From NCBI RefSeq assembly GCF_001693515.2, contig NZ_CP042968.1:4774001-4838000 (forward strand): a DNA stretch of 64,000 nucleotides, in the 5' to 3' direction. The stretch comes from Bradyrhizobium paxllaeri. GTDB lineage: Bacteria > Pseudomonadota > Alphaproteobacteria > Rhizobiales > Xanthobacteraceae. The translations under genes were made by a program, and so were the position numbers. How positions within the stretch are numbered: the stretch's first letter is position 1; every line of letters starts with the position of its first letter. The notes below the pieces were generated by a model. That model was given only the letters and a program-made list of their open reading frames with translations, was not told the origin of the DNA and ran no database searches. Shown one piece after another: positions 10,267 to 18,870 of the stretch.

Positions 10267-10741
10267 CGGCGCGGAACTGGCGCGCGATCTGGTCGAGCAC
10301 GGCGTTGACCATGCCGGTCTCGTCCTTTTCGACGAAGGCATGCGCGACGTCGACATATTCGGATACGACCACGCGGCCCGGCACGTCCTTGCGGTGCTCC
10401 AGCTCGTAGGAGCCGGCGCGCAGCACCGCACGCAAAATCGCGTCGATCCGCTTCAAGGGCCAGCCCTTGGAGAGTGCGTCGTCGATCAGGGGATCTAGCC
10501 TGGCCTGGTCGCGGACCACGCCCGATACGACGTCGCGGAAAAACGCGGCCTCCGCCGGCAGGTATTTGTCGCCCTCGACCTCGTTGCCGAGCCAGTGGCT
10601 CTCGAACTCGGCGAAGATGTCGTTGATCCCTGCGCCCGCGATGTCCATCTGGTAGAGCGCCTGCACGGCAGCGAGCCGCGCCGCGCCGCGGCGGTTGGCT
10701 TTCCTGTCGGGAGCTCTCGCTGGCTTCTTGTTGTCCGCCAT
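10247..10741 (-). CDS. nusB: transcription antitermination factor NusB
   Basis: 164-residue all-helical RNA-binding protein that acts with NusE in rRNA antitermination. Features are the basic Arg/Lys-rich N-terminal extension, RRGAARLAAVQALYQMDIAG, LIDDALSKGWPLKRIDAILRAVLRAGSYEL and the C-terminal VVSEYVDVAHAFVEKDETGMVN. It lies 3 bases after ribH and overlaps thiL, as in the conserved operon. Confidence 0.95.
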   Translation of the reverse strand: MADNKKPARAPDRKANRRGAARLAAVQALYQMDIAGAGINDIFAEFESHWLGNEVEGDKYLPAEAAFFRDVVSGVVRDQARLDPLIDDALSKGWPLKRIDAILRAVLRAGSYELEHRKDVPGRVVVSEYVDVAHAFVEKDETGMVNAVLDQIARQFRADEFARG

Positions 10742-10744
10742 CGC

Positions 10745-11236
10745 CTAAGCCTTTGCCAGCCGGCGTTTGATCCGCAGCATCGCCAGCGCCGCGCGCGCGG
10801 CGTCGCCGCCCTTGTTGAGTTCGCTGGCGCGCGCCCTCGCCCAGGCCTGCTCGTCGGTATTCACCGTAATGATGCCGTTGCCGAGCGGCATCTTGCGCGC
10901 GACCGCCAGGTCCATCAGCGCACGCGAGGATTCGATCGAGACGATTTCGAAATGGATGGTGTCGCCGCGGACCACGCAACCGAGCGCGATCGCCGCGTCA
11001 TAGGGCTTGCCGTTCCTCTCGGCGGCATCGAGTGCGATCGCGATGGCGGCCGGAATCTCCAGCGCGCCGGGAACCGTGATGACGTCATGCATCACGCCCG
11101 CGGCCTTCAGTTCGGCGACGGCGCCTTCCAGCAGTGCGTCCTGGATGTCGTCATAGAATCGCGCCTCGACGATCAGCGCGCGCGCGCCTGTGATGTCGGT
11201 CTGGTCCTTCAGCGGTGCGCGCCGTGCGTCTGCCAT
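10745..11236 (-). CDS. ribH: 6,7-dimethyl-8-ribityllumazine synthase
   Basis: 163 residues. Condenses 5-amino-6-ribitylaminouracil with dihydroxybutanone phosphate in riboflavin synthesis. Motifs are [34 protein letters not shown], the phosphate-binding [16 protein letters not shown] with catalytic His, and [19 protein letters not shown] palindromic repeat separates it from ribE, interrupting the otherwise tight operon. Confidence 0.95.
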   Translation of the reverse strand: MADARRAPLKDQTDITGARALIVEARFYDDIQDALLEGAVAELKAAGVMHDVITVPGALEIPAAIAIALDAAERNGKPYDAAIALGCVVRGDTIHFEIVSIESSRALMDLAVARKMPLGNGIITVNTDEQAWARARASELNKGGDAARAALAMLRIKRRLAKA

Positions 11237-11250
11237 TGTTTGCCTTCGTC

Positions 11251-11338
11251 GTCATTGCCGGGCTTGACCCGGCAATCCATCCTGCCAGGAAGCCATCTTG
11301 TTAAGAGGATGGATACGCGGGTCAAGCCCGCGTATGAC
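11251..11338. repeat. REP-like palindromic repeat pair inside the rib operon
   Basis: Two hairpins: GTCATTGCCGGG with CCCGGCAATCCATCC, then GGATGGATACGCGGG with CCCGCGTATGAC. The outer GTCAT/ATGAC ends also pair. The same type recurs at 59056-59128. It fills the 118-base gap between ribE and ribH. Confidence 0.8.
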
Positions 11339-11354
11339 ACAATTGTCCTTGCCG

Positions 11355-11963
11355 TCACTTCATTTCCGACAGCCGCGCCGCGTAGCGGGCCATCAGGTCG
11401 ACCTCGATATTGACCTCGCTGCCTGCCGCCCAGCCGCTGAGCGTGGTGACGCTGAGCGTATGCGGGATGATCAGCACCGAAAATGTGACATCCTCGACCG
11501 TATTCACGGTCAGCGACACGCCATCCAGCGTGACCGAACCCTTGGCCGCGATGAAGCGGGCCAGTTCGCGCGCGGTCCGCAGCTCGAACCGGGCCATATC
11601 GGGCAGATCGTCACGCTTGACGATGGTCGCAATGCCGTCGGCATGGCCCGCAACGATATGGCCGCCGAGTTCGTCGCCGATCTTCAGCGCCCGTTCGAGA
11701 TTTAGTTTGGTGCCTTTTGCCCAATGCGTGGCCGTGGTCATGCCGAGCGTTTCCGCGGCGGCATCGACGTCGAACCAGGTCTTGCCGCCCTCGACGCCGG
11801 AGGCCACCACCGTGAGGCAGACCCCGTTGCAGGCGATCGAGGCGCCGTCGGCGATGGTGGTCTGGTCATAGCGGCAGGCGATCCGCATGCGGTGCAACTG
11901 CCCCTGCGCCGTTGGCGTGAGGGCCGTGATCTCGCCGATGTCGGTGACAATTCCGGTGAACAT
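11355..11963 (-). CDS. ribE: riboflavin synthase (alpha chain)
   Basis: 202 residues with two lumazine-binding repeats. The first starts [15 protein letters not shown] with IACNGVCLTV, the second has GGHIVAGHADGIATI with VTLDGVSLTVN. It dismutates two 6,7-dimethyl-8-ribityllumazine molecules to riboflavin. The start directly abuts the ribD stop, so the pair is probably translationally coupled. Also called ribC in some genomes. Confidence 0.95.
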   Translation of the reverse strand: MFTGIVTDIGEITALTPTAQGQLHRMRIACRYDQTTIADGASIACNGVCLTVVASGVEGGKTWFDVDAAAETLGMTTATHWAKGTKLNLERALKIGDELGGHIVAGHADGIATIVKRDDLPDMARFELRTARELARFIAAKGSVTLDGVSLTVNTVEDVTFSVLIIPHTLSVTTLSGWAAGSEVNIEVDLMARYAARLSEMK

Positions 11964-13114
11964 TAAACGCGCTCGTAAACAGTGAGAGTGTCTTGGCCGA
12001 GTGGTTCGCTAGCACGTGTCCTGAACGCGGGCGACCCGGTGATTGCCGAGAGCGGCAATGCGTCCAGCGCGGGAATACCGTCCGCGCCGATCTTGTCAGG
12101 GCCGCGCAACAGCCAGATTTCATCGATCAGGCCGCCAGCGATGAAGGAGGATGCTACCCGGGAGCCGCCCTCAACCATCAGCCTTGTGATGCCCTTGCCG
12201 GACAGCGCATGCAGCACGGCCGGCAAGTCCAGTCCGGGTGGTTTGGCGGTGGCGGCGACGCGCACCACCTGCGCGCCGGCGGCGCCGAGCTTCATGGCCG
12301 CGGGAGCGTCGGCGAAATCCGAGGTCATCACCCAGAGCGGCGTCTGCCGCGCGGACTGAACCAGCTTGCTGGTGCCGGGCAGCCGCAGCGCGCGATCCAG
12401 CACCACGCGCACCGGTGAGACGCCCTCCATCCCCGGCAGGCGGCTGGTCAGATGCGGATCGTCCGCCAGCACGGTGCCGATCCCGACCAGGATGGCGTCG
12501 CATTGCGCGCGCAACAGATGCACGCGTGCCTTCGCCGCCTCTCCAGTGATCGCGACCGGCTTGTGGCCGGCGGCGCCGATCTTGTCGTCGGCGGACACGG
12601 CGAGTTTGAGGATCACATGCGGGCGCTTGTCGCGGATGCGGCGGAAATGCCCGGCGTGATCGCGCGCAGCTTCCTGGGCACCGAGGCCGACATCGACCGT
12701 CATGCCGGCGGCACGGAGTTTGGCGTGCCCCTGCCCGGCCACTTCGGGATTGGGATCCTCGATCGCCGAGACCACGCGCGCAATGCCGGAGGCAATTACC
12801 GCGTCGACGCAGGGCGGCGATTTGCCGAAGTGCGAGCAGGGTTCGAGCGTCACATAGAGTGTGGCGCCCCGTGCGGCCTCGCCGGCACGCTTCAGCGCCT
12901 CGGGCTCGGCATGCGGCCGTCCGCCGGGCTGAGTCCAGCCACGACCCACGATGACACCATCCTTCACCACGACCGCGCCAACCGCCGGGTTCGGCCAGGT
13001 CCGCCCCAGCCCGCGTCGGCCGAGCGCCAGCGCCAGCTGCATGAAGCGCTGGTCCGCGGCTTTGGACTCCCTGAGTTTCTGCCCGTACTGGTCTTCCAGA
13101 ATGCGGAAGATCAT
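11963..13114 (-). CDS. ribD: bifunctional diaminohydroxyphosphoribosylaminopyrimidine deaminase / 5-amino-6-(5-phosphoribosylamino)uracil reductase
   Basis: 383 residues. The N-terminal zinc deaminase domain (to about residue 150) has [26 protein letters not shown] and the zinc-binding [15 protein letters not shown]. The C-terminal reductase domain (about 165-383) has [31 protein letters not shown] and [17 protein letters not shown]. It performs two consecutive steps of riboflavin synthesis. Its start overlaps the nrdR stop as ATGA, and its stop touches ribE. Confidence 0.95.
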   Translation of the reverse strand: MIFRILEDQYGQKLRESKAADQRFMQLALALGRRGLGRTWPNPAVGAVVVKDGVIVGRGWTQPGGRPHAEPEALKRAGEAARGATLYVTLEPCSHFGKSPPCVDAVIASGIARVVSAIEDPNPEVAGQGHAKLRAAGMTVDVGLGAQEAARDHAGHFRRIRDKRPHVILKLAVSADDKIGAAGHKPVAITGEAAKARVHLLRAQCDAILVGIGTVLADDPHLTSRLPGMEGVSPVRVVLDRALRLPGTSKLVQSARQTPLWVMTSDFADAPAAMKLGAAGAQVVRVAATAKPPGLDLPAVLHALSGKGITRLMVEGGSRVASSFIAGGLIDEIWLLRGPDKIGADGIPALDALPLSAITGSPAFRTRASEPLGQDTLTVYERV

Positions 13115-13593
13115 TTGCGCAACGTGGCGACCCGCGCGTCGTCTTCGCCGGTGAGTTCGCCGAGCACAGTCTCGAAATCCTTGGCCTCGCGGAAATTGCG
13201 ATAGACGGAGGCGAAGCGGACATAAGCGACGTCGTCGAGCTGGCGCAGATGCTCCATCACGATCTCGCCAATCGCCTCCGAGGAGACTTCCGCCTCGCCG
13301 CCGCTTTCGAGCTCGCGCACGATGGCGGAGACCATCTTCTCGACCCTTTCAGGATCGACTGGACGTTTGCGCAGACTGATCTGCAACGAGCGGACCAGCT
13401 TGTCGCGGTCGAACGGCACCCGGCGGCCGTTGCGCTTGATGACCGTCAACTCGCGCAACTGCACCCGCTCGAAGGTCGTGAAACGGAAGTTGCAGGCGAT
13501 GCACACCCGCCGCCGCCGGATCACGGCCGAATCCTCGGTCGGACGCGAATCCTTCACCTGCGTATCGAGACTGTTGCAGCTCGGACAGCGCAT
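13111..13593 (-). CDS. nrdR: transcriptional repressor NrdR
   Basis: 160 residues. The N-terminal zinc ribbon is [18 protein letters not shown] with the second Cys pair in [13 protein letters not shown]. The ATP-cone domain follows ([22 protein letters not shown]). The family senses (d)ATP and represses ribonucleotide reductase genes by binding NrdR boxes. It sits between glyA and ribD, as in most Rhizobiales. Confidence 0.96.
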   Translation of the reverse strand: MRCPSCNSLDTQVKDSRPTEDSAVIRRRRVCIACNFRFTTFERVQLRELTVIKRNGRRVPFDRDKLVRSLQISLRKRPVDPERVEKMVSAIVRELESGGEAEVSSEAIGEIVMEHLRQLDDVAYVRFASVYRNFREAKDFETVLGELTGEDDARVATLRK

Positions 13594-13605
13594 CCAACAG
13601 AGCCT

Positions 13606-14907
13606 TTACTGATAGATCGGGAAGCGGTCGGTGAGTGCCTTGACGCGCTCCTTGATCGCGGCTTCCACCAGCGGCGCCTTGCCGTCCTCCGACTGCGCCA
13701 GCGCGTTGAGCACCTCGGCGATCATGCCGCCGACCTGCTTGAATTCGGCAACGCCAAAGCCGCGCGTGGTCGCCGCCGGCGTGCCGAGACGCAGGCCGGA
13801 GGTGACGAATGGCTTTTCGGGATCGAAGGGAATACCGTTCTTGTTACAGGTGATGGCGGCGCGCACCAGTGCCTTTTCCGACACGTTGCCCTTCAGGCCC
13901 TTCGGCCTGAGGTCGACCAGCATCAGATGATTGTCGGTGCCGCCGGAGACGATGTCGAGGCCGTGGCCGCGCAGCGTTTCCGCCAGCGCTTTCGCATTTT
14001 CGACGACGTTCTTGGCGTAGACCTTGAATTCCGGCCGCAGCGCCTCGGCGAACGCCACTGCCTTGGCGGCGATGACGTGCATCAAGGGACCGCCCTGCAG
14101 GCCCGGGAAAATCGCCGAATTCAGCTTCTTGGCGATCGTCTCGTCGTTGCACAGGATCAGGCCGCCGCGCGGACCGCGCAGCGACTTATGCGTGGTGGTA
14201 GTGGTGACGTGGGCATGCGGCACAGGCGAAGCATGGACGCCGCCGGCGACGAGGCCGGCGAAATGCGCCATGTCGACCAGGAGATAGGCGCCGACAGAGT
14301 CCGCGATCTCGCGGAAGCGCTTGAAGTCCCACGCGCGAGAATAGGCCGATCCGCCCGCGATGATCAGTTTCGGCTTCACCTGCTCGGCCTGCTTGGCCAC
14401 CTCGTCCATGTCGATGATCTGGTCCTCGCGCCGCACCGTGTAGTGCGAAGCCTTGAACCACTTGCCGGACATGTTGACTGGCGAGCCGTGGGTGAGGTGG
14501 CCGCCCGCGGCGAGGTCGAGGCCCATGAAGGTGTCGCCGGGCTGCAGCAGCGCCAGGAACGTCGCCTGGTTCATCTGGCTGCCGGAGTTCGGCTGCACGT
14601 TGGCAAACTGGGCGCCGAACAACTTTTTCGCGCGCTCGATCGCCAGCGTTTCGGCGACGTCGACCCATTCACAACCGCCGTAGTACCGCGCGCCCGGATA
14701 GCCTTCCGCGTATTTGTTGGTCATCACCGAACCCTGCGCTTCCAGCACGGCCCGGCTGACGATGTTTTCGGACGCGATCAGCTCGATCTCATGCTGCTGG
14801 CGGCCGAGTTCGCCCTTGATCGCGGCGGCGATTTCCGGGTCAGCCTGGGCAAGGCTGGCCGTGAAGAACGAGTCGGGCGCGGAGGCAGTCTTGGCGCTGG
14901 TGGTCAT
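13606..14907 (-). CDS. glyA: serine hydroxymethyltransferase
   Basis: 433-residue PLP enzyme converting serine and tetrahydrofolate to glycine and methylene-tetrahydrofolate. Motifs are [50 protein letters not shown] and the PLP-lysine motif [15 protein letters not shown]. The start at [12 protein letters not shown] (14907) is preferred over an ATG six codons upstream. First gene of the operon leading to nrdR and the rib genes. Confidence 0.96.
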   Translation of the reverse strand: MTTSAKTASAPDSFFTASLAQADPEIAAAIKGELGRQQHEIELIASENIVSRAVLEAQGSVMTNKYAEGYPGARYYGGCEWVDVAETLAIERAKKLFGAQFANVQPNSGSQMNQATFLALLQPGDTFMGLDLAAGGHLTHGSPVNMSGKWFKASHYTVRREDQIIDMDEVAKQAEQVKPKLIIAGGSAYSRAWDFKRFREIADSVGAYLLVDMAHFAGLVAGGVHASPVPHAHVTTTTTHKSLRGPRGGLILCNDETIAKKLNSAIFPGLQGGPLMHVIAAKAVAFAEALRPEFKVYAKNVVENAKALAETLRGHGLDIVSGGTDNHLMLVDLRPKGLKGNVSEKALVRAAITCNKNGIPFDPEKPFVTSGLRLGTPAATTRGFGVAEFKQVGGMIAEVLNALAQSEDGKAPLVEAAIKERVKALTDRFPIYQ

Positions 14908-14984
14908 AGGGCGAAATATCTCCACCGCCGCGGGCCCTTAGGGGCGTAGCGGGCGGTCTGGTGTGGCGGTCGAAAGAAGCGCCT

Positions 14985-15034
14985 GCGGGATACCATATCC
15001 GGGCCGGAATGGCCAAGCATTTGCGGTATCCCGC
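14985..15034. promoter_or_regulatory. perfect 10-bp inverted repeat upstream of glyA
   Basis: GCGGGATACC (14985-14994) and GGTATCCCGC (15025-15034) form a perfect inverted repeat around a 30-base spacer. Part of the spacer (CCATATC) pairs with GATATGG at 15048-15054, so two alternative hairpins are possible. It lies about 80-130 bases upstream of glyA in its probable leader or promoter. An operator or attenuator role is inference. Confidence 0.4.
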
Positions 15035-15120
15035 TGGTATTATGCCAGATATGGTGGGGATGTAGGGGGTTCCAAGGGGCGCCTGCTGCCCGTCATCTCC
15101 GGTCAGAAACTCCACTCACC

Positions 15121-15194
15121 GTCATTCCGGGGCGATGCAAAGCATCGAACCCGGAAATCTCGAGATTCCGGGTTCGCTTCGCGCCCCGGAATGA
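15121..15194. repeat. palindromic repeat (GTCATTCCGGGGCG type)
   Basis: Long imperfect palindrome beginning GTCATTCCGGGGCGATGC and ending GCGCCCCGGAATGAC, with internal CATCGAACCCGGAA / TTCCGGGTTCG. A near-identical copy is at 54562-54636. It lies between the glyA leader and the convergent GST stop. Confidence 0.8.
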
Positions 15195-15204
15195 CGACGC
15201 CCCC

Positions 15205-15828
15205 TCACGCAAACCGGTACGGCCCGCCCTTGGCGACCGAGTGCTGGAACGCCGGGCGGGCGTGCATGCGTGTCAGCCAGGCAGCGAGGTTCGGATAGGG
15301 ATCGAGCTTGCCGAACACTTTTGCCATCTCACCGACAAAGCTCATCTGGATGTCGGCGCCGGTCAGCGACGCCCCGACGAAGAATTCCCGGCCCTTCAGC
15401 GCGCCGTCGACATAGCCGAGGTGGTTGGCGAGTTCGCTGTCGATGCGCGGATGCAGGGGCGCGCCCGCCTCCTTCAGCCGGCCAACATAGAGGTTGAGCA
15501 TCAGCGGCAACATCGCCGAGCCTTCGGAATAATGCAGCCACTCGTTGTAGGATTCGTAGTCGGCGCTGCCGGGCGCCGGCATCATCGCGCCCTTGCCATA
15601 ACGGCGGATGATGTAATCGACGATCGCGCCCGACTCGGCAATCGTGGTGTCGCCGTCGGTGATAACAGGCGATTTGCCGAGCGGATGAACCGCTTTCAAC
15701 TCCGGCGGTGCGAGCCGCGTCTCGACGTTGCGCTGATAGCGCTTGATCTCGTGCGGGAGCGCGAGCTCTTCCAGCAACCACAGGATCCGCTGCGAGCGGG
15801 AGTCGTTGAGATGATGGAGCGTGAGCAT
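15205..15828 (-). CDS. glutathione S-transferase family protein
   Basis: 207 residues. The N-terminal thioredoxin-like domain has LHHLNDSRSQRILWLLEELA with the catalytic-region Ser, the cis-Pro in LGKSPVITDGDT and the glutathione-contacting ESGAIVDYIIRRYG. A helical C-terminal domain follows (LTGADIQMSF). It is cytoplasmic and likely detoxifies electrophiles or peroxides; the substrate is unknown. The start at 15828 has AGAGGAAA upstream. Confidence 0.88.
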   Translation of the reverse strand: MLTLHHLNDSRSQRILWLLEELALPHEIKRYQRNVETRLAPPELKAVHPLGKSPVITDGDTTIAESGAIVDYIIRRYGKGAMMPAPGSADYESYNEWLHYSEGSAMLPLMLNLYVGRLKEAGAPLHPRIDSELANHLGYVDGALKGREFFVGASLTGADIQMSFVGEMAKVFGKLDPYPNLAAWLTRMHARPAFQHSVAKGGPYRFA

Positions 15829-16135
15829 GGGGTTTCCTCTGGTTGTCGTTGGCACGCGGTTGGCTTGAGAGTGTCATTGCGAACGAAGTGACGCAATCAA
15901 CATCCCAGACCGTAGGATAAGTGGAGCGAAGCGATACCCATCAATGCCACTCATACGGCGCATGTCGTGATGGGTTTCGCTGCGCTCGCAATGACGAGGT
16001 GGTAGCAGCGCAACACACTATCGTCATCCCCCGCGCATGCGGGGGATCCAGTACGCCGCGGCCTCTCGGTTCTGTCATCAACGTCTCTGGAATACTAGAT
16101 CCCCGCCTTCGCGGGGATGACAACCGAATATGAGG
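15829..16135. repeat. tandem cluster of palindromic repeats upstream of the IS element
   Basis: No gene seen. Two repeat units are present. The first covers about 15872-16000: GTCATTGCGAACGAAG ... CTCGCAATGACGAGG, enclosing a GGAGCGAAGCGATACCCATCA part. The second covers 16022-16122: CGTCATCCCCCGCGCATGCG ... CCCCGCCTTCGCGGGGATGAC. The second belongs to the same family as 29584-29683 (shared GATCCAGTA and GCCGCGG parts). Confidence 0.7.
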
Positions 16136-16340
16136 ATGCACTCTCGCGACGTTCATCGCCCGAGGTTTGCATCTTCGTTTGCCCTCGCTCCAATCAAGAG
16201 GGCGCAGGGAAGACCGGGTGCTTGCCGCACCCGAGGTCTCGTGTGCCGTTGCGCATAGCAAAAAACGCACGCGAGCATACAGGTACAGCGGGAGCATCCC
16301 GGCCTTCCCTGCGCAATGGCTTTACGGCTTACTTCGTGCT
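16136..16340. repeat. left part of a long dispersed repeat, interrupted by the IS110 element
   Basis: Sequence around GAGGGCGCAGGGAAGACCGG and CCTTCCCTGCGCAATGGCTT, ending at TTTACGGCTTACTTCGTGCT, matches from memory a non-coding repeat common in Bradyrhizobium genomes. Frames in it are often annotated as spurious proteins. It continues on the far side of the IS at 17631. Its outer left limit is approximate. Confidence 0.65.
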
Positions 16341-16359
16341 CTTGTGTCCGCAAAATCTG

Positions 16360-16527
16360 CCAGAATGTGCGAACGGGCGGTTCTGACCAACCGCCCGTCG
16401 CTGGATCTGATCCCGTTCGTGCTCAAAGGCCGAGAGCCTGTCGGGGAGCGAGGGACAGATCCGGTGGTCTTCCTCAACCCGAACAGTTGCACGGGCTTCG
16501 AGCCCGAACCGAGCAAGGAAGGGAGTG
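16360..16527 (+). ncRNA. putative bridge RNA of the IS110 element
   Basis: Three ordered structures are visible. (1) A perfect 10-bp 5' hairpin, 16373-16382 with 16389-16398. (2) A target-binding arm closed by GGATCTG-A-TCCC (16403-16414) with GGGACAGATCC (16452-16462) and an inner AGGC/GCCT hairpin. (3) A donor-binding arm closed by CTTCCT (16469-16474) with AGGAAG (16516-16521) and tipped by CGGGCT/AGCCCG. TTCGTGCT at 16416-16423 equals the left target flank, CGGGGAGC at 16442-16449 is the reverse complement of the right flank, and ACAGTTGC at 16483-16490 equals the element's right end. The right donor guide is weak (CAAG at 16514-16517 against CTTG at 16341-16344). RNA ends are approximate. 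Confidence 0.65.
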
Positions 16528-16528
16528 G

Positions 16529-17527
16529 ATGATGGCACAAGATGAGGTCGTTGTCGTCGGTATTGATGTGGCCAAGGACAAGGTGGATGCGTGCATTCGC
16601 TCGCTGTCTCAATGGCAGACGTTCCCAAGTACCGCGGAGGGGCAGCGTGCCCTGATCCGCTGGCTTCGCAAACACAGGGGCGGCAAGGCAGCCATGGAGG
16701 CTTCCGGCGGTTATGAGCAGGACTGGGCCAAGGCGCTGCGCGAGGCCCGCATCGAAGTCCGGATCGTCGACCCGAAGCGGGTGCGCAGCTTCGCCCGCTC
16801 GGCCGGACGCCTCGCCAAGAACGATCCGATCGATGCGGAGATGATCGCCTGGTTCGCCGAGACCTTCACCGAAGCACCGGGCCAAGCCTACGACGCGGCA
16901 CGCGAGAGGTTGGTCAAGATCGTCAATGCACGCCAAGGACTGCTCGATCTACAGACTAGCTTGAAAAACAGTGGCGAGCATTCCGTGCCGGACGTCGTGC
17001 AGAAAATGCAGGCGCGGCTCTTGAAGAAGATTGCCGTCGAAGTCGCCAAGCTCGATACTGCGATCGCAGCCCAGGTCAAAGCGACACCGCATTTTGCCGA
17101 GCTCGCCGAGATCATCGAGAGCGTGCCGGGACTTGGCAAGATCACTTCCGCCGGACTGATCGCGACGATGCCGGAACTGGGCCAGGTGAACGACAATATC
17201 GTCGCGGCCTTGTTGGGGGTAGCACCTTACGATGACGATAGTGGCCAACGGCGGGGCAACCGCCACATCAAGGGCGGACGCCGAAAGGCCCGCAACCTCT
17301 TCTACATGCCTTGCATGGGAGCTGCGACCCAGCACAACCCCGTGCTCAAGGCGTTCTATGACCGCCTGATCGCCAAGGGAAAGGAGCCGAAGGTTGCGCT
17401 CACCGCCTGTATGCGCAAGCTCATCGTCATCCTCAACACCATGATCGCGCGACGCCAAAAATGGGACGCCAACCGCTACAAAGTGAGCGACCCCGCTCGG
17501 CTTCCGCCGAGCGCATGCCCAGCCTAA
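16529..17527 (+). CDS. IS110-family transposase (DEDD recombinase)
   Basis: 332 residues. The N-terminal RuvC-like DEDD domain shows Asp13 in VVVGIDVAKDKVDA, Glu57 in AAMEASGGYE, and Asp99 and Asp102 in KNDPIDAEMIAWFAE. The C-terminal Transposase_20 domain has IIESVPGLGKITSAGLIATM and YDDDSGQRRGNRHIKGGRRK, where Ser238 is the candidate nucleophile by analogy with characterised IS110 recombinases. An AAGGAAGGG site precedes the double start ATGATG (16529 or 16532). The frame is open further upstream but there it overlaps the structured RNA. Full length, with no frameshift. Confidence 0.93.
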   Translation: MMAQDEVVVVGIDVAKDKVDACIRSLSQWQTFPSTAEGQRALIRWLRKHRGGKAAMEASGGYEQDWAKALREARIEVRIVDPKRVRSFARSAGRLAKNDPIDAEMIAWFAETFTEAPGQAYDAARERLVKIVNARQGLLDLQTSLKNSGEHSVPDVVQKMQARLLKKIAVEVAKLDTAIAAQVKATPHFAELAEIIESVPGLGKITSAGLIATMPELGQVNDNIVAALLGVAPYDDDSGQRRGNRHIKGGRRKARNLFYMPCMGAATQHNPVLKAFYDRLIAKGKEPKVALTACMRKLIVILNTMIARRQKWDANRYKVSDPARLPPSACPA

Positions 17528-17630
17528 AGACCGGTGAGCGGATGGGGTCAAGGCCGTCAGCCGCCGGAGGCGGTGGCGCGTAGCGCCAGCCTTGAGGCCA
17601 GCCGATCACAGGGCTACATCAACACAGTTG

Positions 17631-17960
17631 CTCCCCGGAGAACGGCTCTTTTGCCTCCGTCGCCACGCGAAAAACTTCCACGCGACTTAACGCCAGCACC
17701 GCGGCGCCCGGACCACACGACTTCGCCGTACGCCTCACGTCACGTCCGTCGTCGTGACATCAGCGTCCATCGCATCTCACCGCACGTTCGTGACGATCGC
17801 GAGCCGCCCCTCCATCGGGTGAGACAAGCGGAGTTATGCGACTGATTTGGGTGAGAACGAAAGCGGAGAATTTTTGCGCGGGCGGCTGGACACAATATCT
17901 AGCTGATTTGCTCCTCAACCTGCGCGAGATTTTCGCCGGCCGCCGCGTGAACCAGATCAC
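17631..17960. repeat. right part of the long dispersed repeat after the IS element
   Basis: No gene supported. It resumes with CTCCCCGGAGAACGGCTC and continues through GGACCACACGACTTCGCC, TTCGTGACGATCGCGAG and GGCGGCTGGACACAATATCT. This is the order in which I remember the repeat in related genomes. Together with 16136-16340 it would form one uninterrupted unit. The right limit is approximate. Confidence 0.6.
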
Positions 17961-18021
17961 ATGCCGGCGTTTGGACTACGCCTATAACCCATCCGGGGTG
18001 CTGACAGATGGATTTTCCAAT

Positions 18022-18273
18022 ATGGCTAGCTCATTCCCACCAAACGAGCGCAAGGCCAAGACGCGGCGCGTGCTGATGACGGCCTTCCTGATTTACGGCG
18101 CGATGGTCGTCGGCCTGCTCGGATACTTTATCGTCTTTCCAGATACGAGCACCCACGGGACGCAAGGACAAGGCGCGCCCCTCCAGACTGCAGCGAAGGC
18201 GGTCAGATATGAGGCCGTGATCGCCAACTGGAACCGTTACCGCAACAAGGACGCCAGAGCGGACGCGCGCTAG
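18022..18273 (+). CDS. small single-span membrane protein (83 aa), unknown
   Basis: 83 residues: a short polar basic N-terminus (MASSFPPNERKAKTRRVL), one membrane helix (about 20-40, LMTAFLIYGAMVVGLLGYFIVF) and a polar C-terminus. The frame is open upstream to 17836, but that part is dispersed-repeat sequence, so the ATG at 18022 is preferred. There is no clear ribosome binding site. It is convergent with the histidine phosphatase gene 8 bases away. Function unknown. Confidence 0.5.
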   Translation: MASSFPPNERKAKTRRVLMTAFLIYGAMVVGLLGYFIVFPDTSTHGTQGQGAPLQTAAKAVRYEAVIANWNRYRNKDARADAR

Positions 18274-18280
18274 CATCGGC

Positions 18281-18856
18281 TCAATCGAGCAGCAAACGGC
18301 CGACCGGCTCGGCGCGATCGCTGCCGCCTTTGACGACGACGATCTCGCCGCTGGCGGGCGAGACGCCGGTCAGCGCCGAAATGTTCGCCCCGTGTGTCAC
18401 GACGAGCAGGTTTCCGCCTGCCGTCCATTTGGCGATCAGCGCACGCCCTCCCGCCGTCAGCGTATCCCTTTGATCACGCAACACCACGACATTGCCGAAC
18501 GTCGCCTCGGTCTCGACCGTGCCGAGGTTCATCAACATGCCCGTGTCGATGCATCGGCACCATGGCGAGCTCAGGATCTTTTGGAACGCGATCTCTTCCC
18601 GCTTGAGCCGCGCGCCGATCTTTTCCGCGTCCGCCCTGCCCTTGGCGCTGAGGTTGCGCTGGGTGGCGCAATCCTCGACGCGGAAGCCGGGCGGATCGCC
18701 GAAGCCTCCTGGTGCATCGGCATGCCGCATCAGCGCGACATGCCCGCCGGCGCGCAGGGCGTTCCAGGCCTTGGCGGCCTCGTCCGCGGTGGCGGTCTCC
18801 ACCGTGGCGCAGAAGCCGACAAAGACCGCGACGATGACGAAACGAATGAACGACAT
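18281..18856 (-). CDS. exported histidine phosphatase family protein
   Basis: 191 residues. A signal peptide (MSFIRFVIVAVFVGFCATVE) is followed by a phosphoglycerate-mutase-like fold: catalytic LMRHADAPG, a middle ILSSPWCRCIDTG and the second catalytic His in LVVTHGANISALTG. Probably a periplasmic phosphatase; the substrate is unknown. Third gene of a minus-strand run with 18871-19359 and 19366-19722, spaced by only 6-14 bases. Confidence 0.8.
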   Translation of the reverse strand: MSFIRFVIVAVFVGFCATVETATADEAAKAWNALRAGGHVALMRHADAPGGFGDPPGFRVEDCATQRNLSAKGRADAEKIGARLKREEIAFQKILSSPWCRCIDTGMLMNLGTVETEATFGNVVVLRDQRDTLTAGGRALIAKWTAGGNLLVVTHGANISALTGVSPASGEIVVVKGGSDRAEPVGRLLLD

Positions 18857-18870
18857 GGCCGCTGACCTCG

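Larger units (their letters stand above)
16341..17630 (+). mobile_element. IS110-family insertion sequence (about 1290 bp)
   Basis: The element lies between two halves of a dispersed repeat. The left half ends TTCGTGCT at 16340 and the right half resumes CTCCCCGGAG at 17631, so the insertion is at a CT dinucleotide (16339-16340 and 17631-17632), the core expected for IS110 elements. There are no terminal inverted repeats, as usual for this family. It contains a 188-base left end, one intact transposase gene (16529-17527) and a 103-base right end. It appears complete and possibly active. Confidence 0.8.

Noticed and set aside
16136..16528. Short frames in the repeat and upstream extension of the transposase frame
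   Set aside because: The repeat is non-coding and known for spurious frames. The extension to 16316 overlaps the structured left end of the IS; the ribosome binding site supports 16529.
17836..18021. N-terminal extension of the small membrane protein
   Set aside because: It is translated repeat sequence that occurs widely as non-coding DNA; the protein is complete without it.
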